A DNA stretch of 64,000 nucleotides, from the NCBI GenBank assembly GCA_040719455.1, contig JBFDTN010000001.1, positions 62,001 to 126,000 on the forward strand, in the 5' to 3' direction. Within the stretch, counting starts at the first letter, position 1. The number at the start of each line of letters is the position of its first letter. This stretch comes from Streptococcus pneumoniae (GTDB taxonomy: Bacteria > Bacillota > Bacilli > Lactobacillales > Streptococcaceae). This document shows positions 49,560 to 59,534 of the stretch, piece after piece. A program made the translations under genes and the position numbers. The notes under the pieces are model-generated. The model had not been told where the DNA came from. It saw nothing but the letters and a program-made list of their open reading frames with translations, and did not search any database.

Positions 49560-50655
49560 ATGGACATTTCAGAAATTCGTCAAAAAATTGACGCAAATCG
49601 TGAAAAATTAAACTCTTTCAGGGGGTCTCTTTGACTTAGAAGGTCTGGAAGAGGAAATTGCCATCTTGGAGAACAAGATGACTGAACCTGATTTTTGGGA
49701 TGATAATCTGGCAGCTCAGAAGACATCGCAAGAATTAAACGAACGAAAAGAAACATATGAAAACTTCCATCATATGACTGATTTGTTTGATGAGTCAGAG
49801 ATTCTCCTTGATTTTCTGGCAGAAGATGAGTCTGTGCAGGATGAGTTGGAAGAAAAATTGCTTGAGCTGGAGAAGAGAATGACAGCTTATGAGATGACGC
49901 TTCTCTTGTCTGAACCTTATGACAATAACAATGCCATTTTGGAAATCCATCCAGGTTCTGGTGGAACTGAGGCGCAGGACTGGGGCGATATGTTGCTTCG
50001 CATGTACACACGCTTTGGTAATGCCCATGGCTTTAAGGTTGAGGTCTTAGACTACCAAGCAGGAGATGAAGCGGGGATTAAGTCCGTGACCCTCTCCTTT
50101 GAAGGTCCGCATGCTTATGGTCTGCTCAAGTCCGAAATGGGGGTGCACCGCTTGGTGCGGATTTCGCCATTTGACTCAGCTAAACGTCGTCATACATCGT
50201 TCACATCTGTGGAAGTCATGCCAGAGCTAGACGATACGATTGAGATCGAGATTCGAGATGATGAGATTAAGATGGATACTTTCCGCAGTGGTGGAGCTGG
50301 TGGACAAAATGTCAATAAGGTGTCAACTGGGGTTCGCTTAACTCACATACCAACAGGAATTGTTGCCCAATCAACGGTCGATCGTACCCAGTATGGGAAC
50401 CGTGATCGGGCTATGAAAATGCTTCAAGCCAAGCTTTATCAGATTGAGCAGGAGAAAAAGGCGGCTGAGGTTGATTCCCTAAAAGGGGACAAGAAAGAGA
50501 TTTCTTGGGGTAGCCAGATTCGTTCTTATGTCTTTACCCCTTATACCATGGTAAAAGATCATCGCACGGGTCATGAAGTGGCACAGGTTGATAAGGTCAT
50601 GGACGGAGACTTGGATGGCTTTATTGATGCCTATCTCAAGTGGCGCCTAAATTAG
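49560..50655 (+). CDS. prfB: Peptide chain release factor 2, with programmed +1 frameshift
   Basis: Ends translation at UGA and UAA. Translation starts at ATG 49560, runs 24 codons to CTT TGA (49629-49634), then shifts +1 to read GAC from 49633, giving about 364 residues in all. The SPF stop-recognition tripeptide (RISPFDSAK) and the GGQ peptide-release motif ([10 protein letters not shown]) are present. AAAAGGGG precedes the start. This is the classical RF2 autoregulation, not a broken gene. ftsE follows 21 bp later. Confidence 0.97.
49620..49635 (+). promoter_or_regulatory. prfB programmed frameshift site
   Basis: AGGGGGTCTCTTTGAC: the SD-like AGGGGG stimulator, then CUU slipping over the in-frame UGA with a following C. 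Confidence 0.95.
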
Positions 50656-50676
50656 AAGAAAGGACTTGTAGTTTAC

Positions 50677-51369
50677 ATGTCAATTATCGAGATGAAAGAT
50701 GTTGTCAAAAAGTATGACAACGGAACGACAGCGCTCCGAGGAGTGTCTGTTACAATCGAGCCAGGGGAGTTCGCTTATATTGTAGGACCTTCAGGTGCTG
50801 GTAAGTCAACTTTCATTCGTCTGATCTACCGTGAGGTAAAAGCAGACAAGGGAAGTTTGAAGGTGGCAGATTTTAATCTGACCAAGATTAAAAAGAGAGA
50901 TGTGCCTTTGCTTCGTCGCAATGTTGGCGTGGTCTTTCAGGATTATAAACTCTTACCAAAGAAAACGGTGTATGAGAATATCGCCTACGCCATGGAAGTT
51001 ATCGGTGAACGTCGTCGAAATATCAAAAAACGGGTCATGGAAGTGCTTGACTTGGTTGGCTTAAAGCATAAAGTACGGTCTTTTCCCAATGAACTCTCTG
51101 GAGGAGAGCAGCAGCGGATTGCCATTGCTCGAGCGATTGTCAATAATCCTAAAGTATTGATTGCCGATGAGCCGACAGGAAACTTAGACCCTGATAATTC
51201 TTGGGAAATCATGAATCTCTTGGAGCGTATCAACCTTCAAGGAACTACGGTTTTAATGGCAACCCATAATAGTCAGATTGTAAATACCCTTCGCCACCGC
51301 GTTATTGCTATTGAAAATGGTCGTGTGGTGCGTGATGAGGCGAAAGGAGAGTACGGATACGATGATTAG
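50677..51369 (+). CDS. ftsE: Cell division ABC transporter ATP-binding protein FtsE
   Basis: The ATPase that, with FtsX, activates a septal peptidoglycan hydrolase (PcsB in streptococci). 230 residues: Walker A GPSGAGKST, signature LSGGEQQRI, Walker B VLIADEPTGNLD. Overlaps ftsX by 8 bp. Confidence 0.97.
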   Translation: MSIIEMKDVVKKYDNGTTALRGVSVTIEPGEFAYIVGPSGAGKSTFIRLIYREVKADKGSLKVADFNLTKIKKRDVPLLRRNVGVVFQDYKLLPKKTVYENIAYAMEVIGERRRNIKKRVMEVLDLVGLKHKVRSFPNELSGGEQQRIAIARAIVNNPKVLIADEPTGNLDPDNSWEIMNLLERINLQGTTVLMATHNSQIVNTLRHRVIAIENGRVVRDEAKGEYGYDD

Positions 51370-52288
51370 TAGATTTTTCCGTCATTTAATTGAGTCGCTC
51401 AAAAGTTTGAAGCGAAACGGCTGGATGACTGTTGCAGCTGTTAGTACGGTGATGATTACCCTTAGTTTGATGGCCATTTTCATTTCCGTGATTTTAAACA
51501 CAGCAAAGTTAGCCACTGATATTGAAAATAATGTTCGCGTCATGGTTTATTTGCGACCAGATACGGCAGATAACAGTGAAACGGTGATGAAAGAAGGTCA
51601 GCCCGTACAAAATGAAAATTACCACAAAGTCTATGATGCCTTGACCAATCTGTCGAACGTCAAATCTGTAACCTTCTCAAGTAAGGAAGAACAGCTTGAA
51701 AAATTAACAGAGGTCATGGGAAGTGACTGGAAGCTCTTTGAGGGGGATGCCAATCCGCTACATGATGCTTATATCGTGGATACGACTGCACCAGAGCATG
51801 TGACGAGCGTTGCAGATGGAGCTAAGTCTATCGAGGAAGTCTCAGAGGTGGAGTACGGTGGAGCTAATACCAAGAAAATTTTTGCTCTTGCAAATATCAT
51901 TCGGACTTGGGGCTTAGTGGGAGCTGGCTTGCTTGTCTTTATTGCAGTCTTTCTCATTTCCAATACCATTCGGATTACCATTATTTCCCGCAGTCGTGAG
52001 ATTCAAATCATGCGCTTGGTTGGGGCAAAAAATGGCTATATCCGTGGTCCATTTCTTTTAGAAGGTGCTTGGATTGGGTTTATTGCAGCGATTATTCCAG
52101 CAGGTTTGGTTTATTTCATCTATGATGTTGCTTACCAATCCTTTAATCCAGCTCTTGCCAAACAAAATCTCTCGATGATTGTACCCGATACCTTTGTACC
52201 GATTATGATTGCCTTTGTTTTTGTGGTCGGAATTATCATCGGATCCATCGGTTCAGGGATTTCTATGAGACGCTATTTGAAGATTTAA
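51362..52288 (+). CDS. ftsX: Cell division membrane protein FtsX
   Basis: The membrane partner of FtsE: 308 residues, an N-terminal helix (VAAVSTVMITLSLMAIFISV), a large extracellular domain and three C-terminal helices. The start at 51362 (MISRFFRHLIESL) is inside the end of ftsE; longer frame starts are rejected because that is the usual N-terminus. Confidence 0.96.
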   Translation: MISRFFRHLIESLKSLKRNGWMTVAAVSTVMITLSLMAIFISVILNTAKLATDIENNVRVMVYLRPDTADNSETVMKEGQPVQNENYHKVYDALTNLSNVKSVTFSSKEEQLEKLTEVMGSDWKLFEGDANPLHDAYIVDTTAPEHVTSVADGAKSIEEVSEVEYGGANTKKIFALANIIRTWGLVGAGLLVFIAVFLISNTIRITIISRSREIQIMRLVGAKNGYIRGPFLLEGAWIGFIAAIIPAGLVYFIYDVAYQSFNPALAKQNLSMIVPDTFVPIMIAFVFVVGIIIGSIGSGISMRRYLKI

Positions 52289-52296
52289 TTAAAAAA

Positions 52297-52347
52297 GGAA
52301 GTGGGACTCAATTGTTATTTCGTAGAAATCGATTACTCTCACCCCCG
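52297..52347. repeat. Dispersed hairpin repeat, GTGGGA family (copy 2)
   Basis: GGAAGTGGGACTC ... CTCACCCCC outer stem and ATTTCGTAGAAATCGATT inside; the inner part is identical to the 61.6-kb copy. It lies 9 bp after the ftsX stop. Confidence 0.82.
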
Positions 52348-52363
52348 CAAGGTTGGAAATAGG

Positions 52364-52394
52364 GCTAGCGAAGATAAATTCGCTAGCTTCTTTT
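52364..52394 (+). terminator. Terminator after ftsX
   Basis: GCTAGCGAA pairs perfectly with TTCGCTAGC, followed by TTCTTTT. Confidence 0.88.
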
Positions 52395-52516
52395 AATAGA
52401 ATGTTGATTTATAAACGCTTTGGATAAATTGCTCACAACTTTTTGTTCTCGTAAATCGCTCCATTGAAGCATTGCCCCTAGCGACAAGACTGCGTCAAAC
52501 TGTTAAATCGATAAAA

Positions 52517-52551
52517 AAGAGAAGCTAGACACTTTTGTCTTAGCTTCTCTT
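52517..52551. terminator. Terminator after the metallo-hydrolase gene (minus strand)
   Basis: AAGAGAAGCTA pairs with TAGCTTCTCTT; read on the minus strand it is followed by a T-run. The 120 bp between this and the ftsX terminator hold no ORF. Confidence 0.85.
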
Positions 52552-52557
52552 CTTGTG

Positions 52558-53190
52558 TTATAAAAAGAATGGATTGAAGAGTTTTTCATGGGAAATCGTA
52601 GTTGCTGGTCCATGTCCTGGGTAGACATCGTAGTTGGGTAGGGTGAAGAGTTGAGTCTTGATACTTGTCAATAAAGTGTCTTTGTCACCCGTGTAGAGGT
52701 CAGAGCGACCAATGGCTTCGAAGAAGAGGGCGTCACCACTTAATACAAGATTCTCATCTGGAAAGACTAGGGAAACACTCCCCACCGAATGCCCGGGTGT
52801 TTCTAGGACATAAAAATGAAAGCCATCCATGTCATAAGGAGTTTGAATGGCAAAGAACTGCTCAGCTGGTTTTAGGATGATATCAGGAATATCATCGTGC
52901 ATGGGTAAGCCTGAGCGGTTATAGATAGGATTGTAGAGCCAATCTGCTTCTTTTTCTGAGATATAGACGGGTGGCGCCCCAAAATGCTCACGCACCAAAT
53001 CAAGGCTCATGATATGATCATAATGGGCATGGGTCAATAAAATCGCTGAGATAGGTTTTCCTATCTCCTCAATCTTTGCTCGGATTATCTCCCAATCGCT
53101 TCCTGGGTCAACAACGAGGAGATGGTCCTCATTTTCCAAATAGTAGGTATTTTGATAAGCTTCTTTATTTAGTGTTTTATGAATGTTCAT
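52558..53190 (-). CDS. Metallo-beta-lactamase-fold hydrolase (glyoxalase II-like)
   Basis: A 210-residue hydrolase with the metal-binding THAHYDH motif, further ligands in ETPGHSVGS, SGDALF and YPGHGPATT. It resembles the small hydroxyacylglutathione-hydrolase-like proteins of Firmicutes; the true substrate is unknown. It is convergent with ftsX and divergent from the dinG-like gene. A sparse GGAGGAATC lies before the ATG. Confidence 0.9.
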   Translation of the reverse strand: MNIHKTLNKEAYQNTYYLENEDHLLVVDPGSDWEIIRAKIEEIGKPISAILLTHAHYDHIMSLDLVREHFGAPPVYISEKEADWLYNPIYNRSGLPMHDDIPDIILKPAEQFFAIQTPYDMDGFHFYVLETPGHSVGSVSLVFPDENLVLSGDALFFEAIGRSDLYTGDKDTLLTSIKTQLFTLPNYDVYPGHGPATTISHEKLFNPFFL

Positions 53191-53277
53191 CTTGATTCCT
53201 CCTACTCTAGTGTAGCAAAAAATAGGAAAATTGACTAGAATGAGAGCAACTTTTCTTTCCTAAATATCGGAAGAATG

Positions 53278-53286
53278 TGGTATAAT
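53278..53286 (+). promoter_or_regulatory. Extended -10 promoter of the dinG-like gene
   Basis: TGGTATAAT. The ATG of the gene is only 10 bp after the -10, so the transcript would have almost no leader. Confidence 0.7.
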
Positions 53287-53295
53287 TTGAGTACT

Positions 53296-55752
53296 ATGGC
53301 ACAAGATAAAACGAAGTATGCGGTTGTTGATCTGGAGGCAACGAGCGCAAATAGCAATGCAAAGATTATCCAAGTGGGCATTGTTCTCATTGAAAATGGA
53401 CAGATTGTAAAGACTTATGAAACGGATGTCAATCCTCATCAAGCGCTAGATAGCCATATTGAGGAATTGACAGGCTTGACAGATCAGCGTCTAAAAGCAG
53501 CTCCAGACTTTTCTCAGGTGGCAGGAGAGATTTATAGCTTGATTTCTGATGCCGTTTTTGTAGCCCATAATGTGCAGTTTGATGCCAATTTGTTGGCAGA
53601 AAGCTTGTTTTGGGAAGGATTTGAGTTACTGACGCCGCGGATTGATACGGTGGAGTTGGCTCAGGTATTTTTTCCGACCTTTGATCGTTACAATTTAAGT
53701 GCTCTGAGTCAGTATCTCCAGATTCCATTAGAGCACGCACATACTGCCCTGTCTGATGCGTATGCGACAGCTCTGCTATTTTTAAAAATCCAAGAAAAGA
53801 TCAAGACTTTGCCAAAGCCCTTGGTAGAGTTGCTTTTTGAGCGAGGGGATTGTCTTTTATACGAGTCAAAATTGGCTATCCAAGATGTTTTTGGCGAGAT
53901 GTCTGATGTGGTGAGTCCTGACTGGCATGAGCGCCACGGTTTATTTTTTAAGAAAGCTGCTAGCTTTCCTTCTGTTCGTAAATTATCGCAGGAATTTCAC
54001 CACAATATCCACCTGCTAGGCTTAGACGAGAGAGATGACCAAGCAGCATTTGCTCAGTTGGTGGAGAGGGCTTCAGAGAATTCTGTTCCTAGCTTTTTAG
54101 AAGGGCGGACAGGAATGGGGAAGACCTACGGCTATCTTTTGCCCTTACTTGCCAAGAGTCAAGAGCAGTTAGTCGTGAGTTTTCCAACCAAGCTCTTGCA
54201 GGACCAAGTTATGCGCCAAGAGGGGGAGCGTCTTGCTTCAACCTTTCATATTTCCTTTCATAGCTTGAAAAGTCCAAGAAATTATATCCAGCTAGATCGC
54301 TTTTATGAGAGCTTGAGCGAAGAGGACAATCGCTTAATCAGCCGTTGCAAACTACAACTGCTGGTTTGGCTAACAGAGACGAGCACAGGGGATTTGGACG
54401 AGATTCCTCAGCAGTATCGCTATCAACCTTACTTTGAGCGAATTGCTCACTGTGGTGGCTTGTTCCAAGGGTCTTTATTTTCCGATGTAGATTTTTGGGA
54501 GAAAAGTCAAGAGCGAGCTAAATTGAGCCGTGTAATAATTACCAATCATGCCTATCTCTTGACGCGTCTAGCAGATGATCCAAGCTTGATTGAAGGGAAA
54601 ATTCTTGTCGTAGATGAGGCGCAAAAGCTCTTTTTGACGATGGAGAGTCTTGCTCGCTCAACGGTCAGCTTGACGAAGCTTCTACAAGAAATCCAGCAAG
54701 CCTTTCAAACTCCGCTAGCTACTCTTGAACAGCGCTTGTTCGAAAGCCTGCAATTTGAATGCACACAGTTGGCAGATATGACACGCAAAAAAGGGCAGAG
54801 AGAAGTACCGGCTGAGAAGATCGAGAAAATCCGTCAGGATTTGGCAGAGTTGCCGGAGGCGTGGTTACAGGATGTGCGGTCAGCTTTTGATTCTAAGTTT
54901 GATACCTTTTGGCTAGAGGAGGAAGAATTTCCAAGTCATCGCCAAAAATGGCTCAAGTCTGCGCGTCTTGATTTGGAAAATTTTGCAGAGCTTTTGCCAG
55001 AAAATCAAGCATTTTTAGCAATTTCAGCGACCTTAGCCATTAGTAAGCGTGTGAATCTTCCTCATTTACTAGGCTTTAAAGAGGCAGAGCTCTATCGCTT
55101 GCCCCAACCCAAAACTCATCAGCAGCAAGTCTGGGTTGATACGAGTTTTCCCTTGGTGACAGAGTTAGATCAAGCGACCTATGCCGACTTAATCGTGGAT
55201 AGAATTGAGCGATTAGCGAGCTTAGAAAAGCCAATCTTAGCGCTGTTTACCTCAAAAGATGTGTTGCTAGAGGTCTCGGATCGTTTAAGTCTTCCTCATT
55301 TGGCACAATATAAAAATGGTGATGCGAGCAACATCAAGCGCCGATTTGATAAGGGAGAAAGTTCGATCTTATTGGGAGCAGGGAGCTTTTGGGAAGGGGT
55401 GGATTTTGCCCAATTTGACCAGATGGTGTTAGTTCTTACCCGTCTGCCATTTGATTCTCCAAGTGATTTTTTGACCCAAAAGATGAATCGAGCCTTGAAG
55501 TTAGAAGGAAAAAATCCCTTTTATGACTACCACCTGCCGCTTGCTATGTTACGGCTCAAGCAGGCTTTGGGGCGAACGATTCGACGCAAAGAGCAAAGCT
55601 CAGCCGTGTTGATTTTAGACCAGCGGATAAAAAGCAAGACTTATGGTAAACAGATTTCAGATTCTTTGAAAGAAATGGTTGACCTTCATCTATCCAAAGA
55701 TTTAGCATGGCTGACTGACATGCAGGATTTTTTAGAAAAATGTAAGAAATAA
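53296..55752 (+). CDS. dinG: DinG-type exonuclease/helicase
   Basis: A two-part protein of 818 residues. The first ~165 form a DEDDh 3'-5' exonuclease (VVDLEATS, VAHNVQFDANLL, HTALSDAYATA). The rest is an XPD/DinG-like superfamily 2 helicase: Walker A EGRTGMGKT, Walker B VVDEAQ, GSFWEGVDF and QALGRTIRR. The four cysteines of the Fe-S cluster of E. coli DinG are not evident, as in other Gram-positive versions. Start chosen at 53296, where there is no ribosome site; the TTG-type extension upstream overlaps the promoter. Confidence 0.92.
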   Translation: MAQDKTKYAVVDLEATSANSNAKIIQVGIVLIENGQIVKTYETDVNPHQALDSHIEELTGLTDQRLKAAPDFSQVAGEIYSLISDAVFVAHNVQFDANLLAESLFWEGFELLTPRIDTVELAQVFFPTFDRYNLSALSQYLQIPLEHAHTALSDAYATALLFLKIQEKIKTLPKPLVELLFERGDCLLYESKLAIQDVFGEMSDVVSPDWHERHGLFFKKAASFPSVRKLSQEFHHNIHLLGLDERDDQAAFAQLVERASENSVPSFLEGRTGMGKTYGYLLPLLAKSQEQLVVSFPTKLLQDQVMRQEGERLASTFHISFHSLKSPRNYIQLDRFYESLSEEDNRLISRCKLQLLVWLTETSTGDLDEIPQQYRYQPYFERIAHCGGLFQGSLFSDVDFWEKSQERAKLSRVIITNHAYLLTRLADDPSLIEGKILVVDEAQKLFLTMESLARSTVSLTKLLQEIQQAFQTPLATLEQRLFESLQFECTQLADMTRKKGQREVPAEKIEKIRQDLAELPEAWLQDVRSAFDSKFDTFWLEEEEFPSHRQKWLKSARLDLENFAELLPENQAFLAISATLAISKRVNLPHLLGFKEAELYRLPQPKTHQQQVWVDTSFPLVTELDQATYADLIVDRIERLASLEKPILALFTSKDVLLEVSDRLSLPHLAQYKNGDASNIKRRFDKGESSILLGAGSFWEGVDFAQFDQMVLVLTRLPFDSPSDFLTQKMNRALKLEGKNPFYDYHLPLAMLRLKQALGRTIRRKEQSSAVLILDQRIKSKTYGKQISDSLKEMVDLHLSKDLAWLTDMQDFLEKCKK

Positions 55753-55813
55753 TGACTATCAATAAGATGTGAGAAGCTTTCTCAATCTTACTAACAAATG
55801 ACAAGGAGGTTTT

Positions 55814-57046
55814 ATGTCGAACATGCGACGCTCGATTGATTCGCGAGTGGATTATAGCTTGATTTTACCCGTCTTTTTCCTGCTTTTATTTGGCATTATT
55901 GCCATTTATATTGCAGTGAGTCATGACTACCCTAGTGCTATTTGGCCCATGTTGGGACAGCAGTTGGCGTGGATTGGTCTGGGGGTGGTCATTAGTTTTA
56001 TTGTCATGTTTTTTAATACCAAGTTTTTATGGCAAATCACTCCGATTTTATATGTATTTGGTCTGGGTTTGATGGTTTTGCCTTTATTCTTTTATAGTCC
56101 TAGCTTGGTGGAGTCAACTGGGGCGAAAAACTGGGTGACGATTGGCGGAGTGACGCTCTTTCAGCCCTCGGAATTTATGAAAATTTCCTATATTCTAATG
56201 TTGTCGCGCTCGATTGTTGCTTTTTACCAGCGGCACAAGAAAAAAGAGCGTACGATGAAGCTGGATTTTCTCCTCATTTTGGAAATGATCGCTTATACAG
56301 TGCCAGTCTTAGCACTCTTGGCACTCCAAAAAGATTTGGGAACAGCCTTGGTTTTTGTAGCTATCTTCTCTGGCTTGGTGCTTTTGTCTGGAGTTTCTTG
56401 GAAAATCATTTTGCCCACTGTATTGACTCTCGTCATCTTGGGAGGTGGCTTTATGCTTATCTTTTTCTCCAAAGATGGCAGAGCTTTTCTCCACAATATC
56501 GGTATGCCAACCTATCAAATCAATCGAATCTTGGCTTGGCCCAATCCCTTTGACTATGCCCAGACGACGACCTATCAGCAAGCCCAAGGGCAGATTGCGA
56601 TTGGCAGTGGAGGACTGTGGGGCCAGGGCTTTAATGTGTCAAATCTCTTGATTCCAGTGCGAGAGAGTGACATGATTTTTACGGTGATTGCTGAGGATTT
56701 TGGATTTGTCGGCTCAACAAGCTTGATTTTGCTCTATCTCCTCCTCATTTACCGCATGTTGAAAATCACCCTCAAGTCCAATAACCAGTTTTACACCTAT
56801 ATTTCCACAGGATTTATCATGATGTTGCTCTTTCATATTTTTGAAAATATCGGAGCAGTGACAGGGATTCTCCCCTTGACAGGGATTCCTCTGCCTTTTA
56901 TTTCTCAAGGTGGCTCCTCTATTATTAGTAATCTGATCGGAGTGGGTTTGCTCTTATCTATGAGTTACCAAAATAATCTAGCTGAAGAAAAAGAGGGTAA
57001 ACGTCCTAAAAAACGTAAAAAAGTAGTCTTACAACAATTGAAATAA
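55814..57046 (+). CDS. rodA: Rod-shape-determining SEDS protein RodA
   Basis: A peptidoglycan glycosyltransferase of the SEDS family acting in peripheral wall growth, paired with a class b PBP. 410 residues, about ten helices, with STGAKNWV and QPSEFMKISYILML, and the C-terminal GIPLPFISQGGSSIISNL signature. The sequence is closer to streptococcal RodA than FtsW. AAGGAGG precedes the ATG, and a basic tail (KRPKKRKK) ends the protein. Confidence 0.93.
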   Translation: MSNMRRSIDSRVDYSLILPVFFLLLFGIIAIYIAVSHDYPSAIWPMLGQQLAWIGLGVVISFIVMFFNTKFLWQITPILYVFGLGLMVLPLFFYSPSLVESTGAKNWVTIGGVTLFQPSEFMKISYILMLSRSIVAFYQRHKKKERTMKLDFLLILEMIAYTVPVLALLALQKDLGTALVFVAIFSGLVLLSGVSWKIILPTVLTLVILGGGFMLIFFSKDGRAFLHNIGMPTYQINRILAWPNPFDYAQTTTYQQAQGQIAIGSGGLWGQGFNVSNLLIPVRESDMIFTVIAEDFGFVGSTSLILLYLLLIYRMLKITLKSNNQFYTYISTGFIMMLLFHIFENIGAVTGILPLTGIPLPFISQGGSSIISNLIGVGLLLSMSYQNNLAEEKEGKRPKKRKKVVLQQLK

Positions 57047-57057
57047 AGGAGAAACAG

Positions 57058-57606
57058 ATGACAAAAATTGCAGTAATGTTAGCCAATGGCTTTGAAGAAA
57101 TTGAAGCTTTAACAGTTGTAGATGTCCTTCGTCGGGCAAATCTGACTTGTGACATGGTGAGTTTTGAGCGTGAAGTGACAGGCTCTCATGGGATTACCGT
57201 AAAAGGTGATGTCCTTTGGGAAGGCAATTTGGAAGGCTATGATATGGTGGTTCTCCCTGGGGGAATGCCTGGAGCGACCAATCTCCGAGATAATGAAGCC
57301 CTCATGGCAGTTCTTCGTCACATGAAAGCTGAGAAAAAGTGGATTGCGGCGATCTGCGCAGCGCCGCTAGCGCTTGAGCGTGCAGGAATCCTTGAAGGAA
57401 AGACCTTTACTTGCTATGATGGTGTAGAAAAAGAGATTCAATCAGGAACATATGTCAAAGAGACGGTCGTAGTAGATGGGCATTTGATTACCAGCCGAGG
57501 TCCGTCAACAGCCCTTGCTTTTGCCTATGAATTGGTGAGTCAATTAGGTGGCGATGGAGATGCTTTAGCAACTGCTATGCTCTATAAGGATGTTTTTGGT
57601 GATTAA
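57058..57606 (+). CDS. DJ-1/PfpI family protein
   Basis: A 182-residue class I glutamine-amidotransferase-like protein of the DJ-1/YajL type. The nucleophile elbow is AAICAAPLAL with the reactive cysteine, and the acidic partner is in NGFEEIEA. Annotated variously as ThiJ or a protein/nucleotide deglycase; the activity in streptococci is unclear. AAAGGAG precedes the ATG, 11 bp after rodA, so it is probably co-transcribed. A terminator follows. Confidence 0.9.
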   Translation: MTKIAVMLANGFEEIEALTVVDVLRRANLTCDMVSFEREVTGSHGITVKGDVLWEGNLEGYDMVVLPGGMPGATNLRDNEALMAVLRHMKAEKKWIAAICAAPLALERAGILEGKTFTCYDGVEKEIQSGTYVKETVVVDGHLITSRGPSTALAFAYELVSQLGGDGDALATAMLYKDVFGD

Positions 57607-57612
57607 GGAATA

Positions 57613-57655
57613 AAAAAGACTGCCATACGAACTCTTTCGTTTGGCAGTCTTTTTT
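57613..57655. terminator. Terminator after the DJ-1 gene
   Basis: AAAAGACTGCCA pairs with TGGCAGTCTTTT and is followed by more T. Confidence 0.92.
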
Positions 57656-57674
57656 AAGCTATCAATTAGAATTG

Positions 57675-57720
57675 AAGTTCATCAAAGCGACTGAACGATG
57701 GTCTAACCTTTATGCGATTC
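57675..57720. repeat. AGTTCATCAAAG repeat, copy 1
   Basis: About 46 bp containing AGTTCATCAAAGCGACTGAA and CGATGGTCTAACCTTTAT. A second copy lies at 63763-63810 with few differences. It is intergenic here, upstream of serC. Confidence 0.8.
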
Positions 57721-57825
57721 ATTCTATCGTTCGGAAAATTAGCATTCTTTTACGCAAGCTACTAAAACTTGTAGTCATTTTCAGAAAATTATGCTATGAT
57801 AGAAAAAATATCAAGGAGGTCGGAT

Positions 57826-58917
57826 ATGACGATTTACAATTTTTCTGCAGGTCCTGCAGTGTTGCCCAAAGAAGTATTGAAAAAAGCCCAAGCTGAATTC
57901 TTGGACTATGCAAGCAGTGGCATGAGTGTGATGGAGCTATCCCACCGATCCAAAGAGTTTGATACGATTATGAAAGAGGCAGAGAGCCTATTGCGAGAGC
58001 TGTTGCAGATTCCAGATACTTATAAGGTTCTCTTTCTTCAAGGTGGGGCTTCGACTCAATTTTCGATGATTCCGCTAAACCTCGCACAAGGGCGCAAAGC
58101 CTACTATCTTATAGCGGGTTCTTGGGGGAAAAAGGCCTATACAGAGGCGGTAAAACTCTCAAAAACTATTCCTTTTGAACCGATTTGTCTAGCTAGCTCA
58201 GAAGCACAAAACTATGTAGAAATTCCTCAGTTTGATGCCAAGGAGATTGATCCAAATGCTGCCTATGTACATGTGACAACCAATAACACCATTGAAGGAA
58301 CGGCTTTGTATGAAATTCCAGACACCAATGGGGTGCCAGTCATTGCTGACATGTCATCTAATATATTGGCAGCTGAGTACAAGATTGAAGATTTTGGGAT
58401 GATTTATGCAGGAGCGCAGAAAAATATCGGTCCTGCTGGTGTCACAGTGGTGATTATCCGTGAGGACTTGCTAAATCAAGAGCCTGCTCTCTCAAGCATG
58501 CTCGATTATCGGATTCAAGCAGAAAATGATTCGCTCTACAATACCCCACCAACCTTTGGCATTTACATGGCAAAATTAGTCTTTGAATGGGTCAAGGAAT
58601 TAGGGGGCGTTGCGGAAATGGAAACACGCAACCGTGAAAAATCAGGTCTGCTCTATGACTTTATCGAACAATCTGAGTTTTATAGCAGTCCTGTTATTCA
58701 TAAAGACCAACGTTCCGTAGCCAATATCCCCTTTGTATCACCAAGTGCGGAATTAGATGCTAAATTCAACAAAGAAGCCGACGCTGCTGGTTTCAAAAAT
58801 ATCAAAGGACACCGCAGTGTGGGGGGTATGCGTGCCAGTCTTTACAACGCCTTTCCGCGTCAGGGAGTGGTTGATTTGATTGCCTTTATGAAGAAATTTG
58901 AAGAGGAGAATGCCTAA
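57826..58917 (+). CDS. serC: Phosphoserine aminotransferase
   Basis: Second step of serine synthesis, converting 3-phosphohydroxypyruvate to phosphoserine with PLP. 363 residues; N-terminus [14 protein letters not shown] lysine in [10 protein letters not shown], and the C-terminal [15 protein letters not shown]. The start at 57826 follows AAGGAGG. An extended -10 (TGCTATGAT) lies upstream. It overlaps the next gene by one base. Confidence 0.97.
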   Translation: MTIYNFSAGPAVLPKEVLKKAQAEFLDYASSGMSVMELSHRSKEFDTIMKEAESLLRELLQIPDTYKVLFLQGGASTQFSMIPLNLAQGRKAYYLIAGSWGKKAYTEAVKLSKTIPFEPICLASSEAQNYVEIPQFDAKEIDPNAAYVHVTTNNTIEGTALYEIPDTNGVPVIADMSSNILAAEYKIEDFGMIYAGAQKNIGPAGVTVVIIREDLLNQEPALSSMLDYRIQAENDSLYNTPPTFGIYMAKLVFEWVKELGGVAEMETRNREKSGLLYDFIEQSEFYSSPVIHKDQRSVANIPFVSPSAELDAKFNKEADAAGFKNIKGHRSVGGMRASLYNAFPRQGVVDLIAFMKKFEEENA

Positions 58918-59477
58918 TGGAAATCCGTCTTGCCCACCCTAACGAAGTAAGTACTATTTGTCAGATTTTTGAAGAGGCACGCAGTTTTTTAGCTGAGTCA
59001 GGTAGTAACCAATGGCAGGGTGTCTATCCCAGTCAGGACGATGTGCTTGACGATATCCTATCAGGACGTGGCTATGTGGCGATCATAGAAGGTCAGGTGG
59101 CAGCTTACACTGCTGTTCAAATTGGCAATGAACCAGCTTATAATGAGATTTACGATGGTAAATGGGAGCATAATAACTTCCTCTACACTACCTTTCACCG
59201 AGTAGCTGTTGCTAGAGCCTTTCGTGGTCAGCAGGTCATTCAGACCTTTTTACAGGGCTTGATTGAGGGACAAAAAGGTCCTGATTTTCGCTGCGATACC
59301 CATGAAAAGAATCAGCCCATGCAGCATATCTTAGAAAAATTAGGCTTTGTGTATTGTGGAAAAGTGCCGATTGACGGCGAACGACTCGCTTATCAAAAGA
59401 TTAAAACCAAGCGTGAAACCAGCCTTTACCAAGAAATCGCAGAAGATGACCGCTTTATGCTTGGTAGAAATGATTGA
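58917..59477 (+). CDS. GNAT-family N-acetyltransferase
   Basis: A 186-residue GNAT protein. The acetyl-CoA-binding region is RVAVARAFRGQQVIQTFLQ, and a late motif is HILEKLGFVYCGK. The substrate is unknown. It sits between serC and serA and is translationally coupled to serC (TAATG), a conserved streptococcal arrangement as far as I recall, hinting at a link to serine metabolism that is unproven. Confidence 0.85.
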   Translation: MEIRLAHPNEVSTICQIFEEARSFLAESGSNQWQGVYPSQDDVLDDILSGRGYVAIIEGQVAAYTAVQIGNEPAYNEIYDGKWEHNNFLYTTFHRVAVARAFRGQQVIQTFLQGLIEGQKGPDFRCDTHEKNQPMQHILEKLGFVYCGKVPIDGERLAYQKIKTKRETSLYQEIAEDDRFMLGRND

Positions 59478-59534
59478 CGACAGACTAGAAAGAAAAGGGA
59501 TTGGCTAAGTGCTATTTCCTTTTAGGAGATAAGA

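Noticed and set aside
57672..57896. 74-codon ORF before serC
   Set aside because: It runs through the AGTTCATCAAAG repeat and the serC promoter and overlaps serC in another frame.
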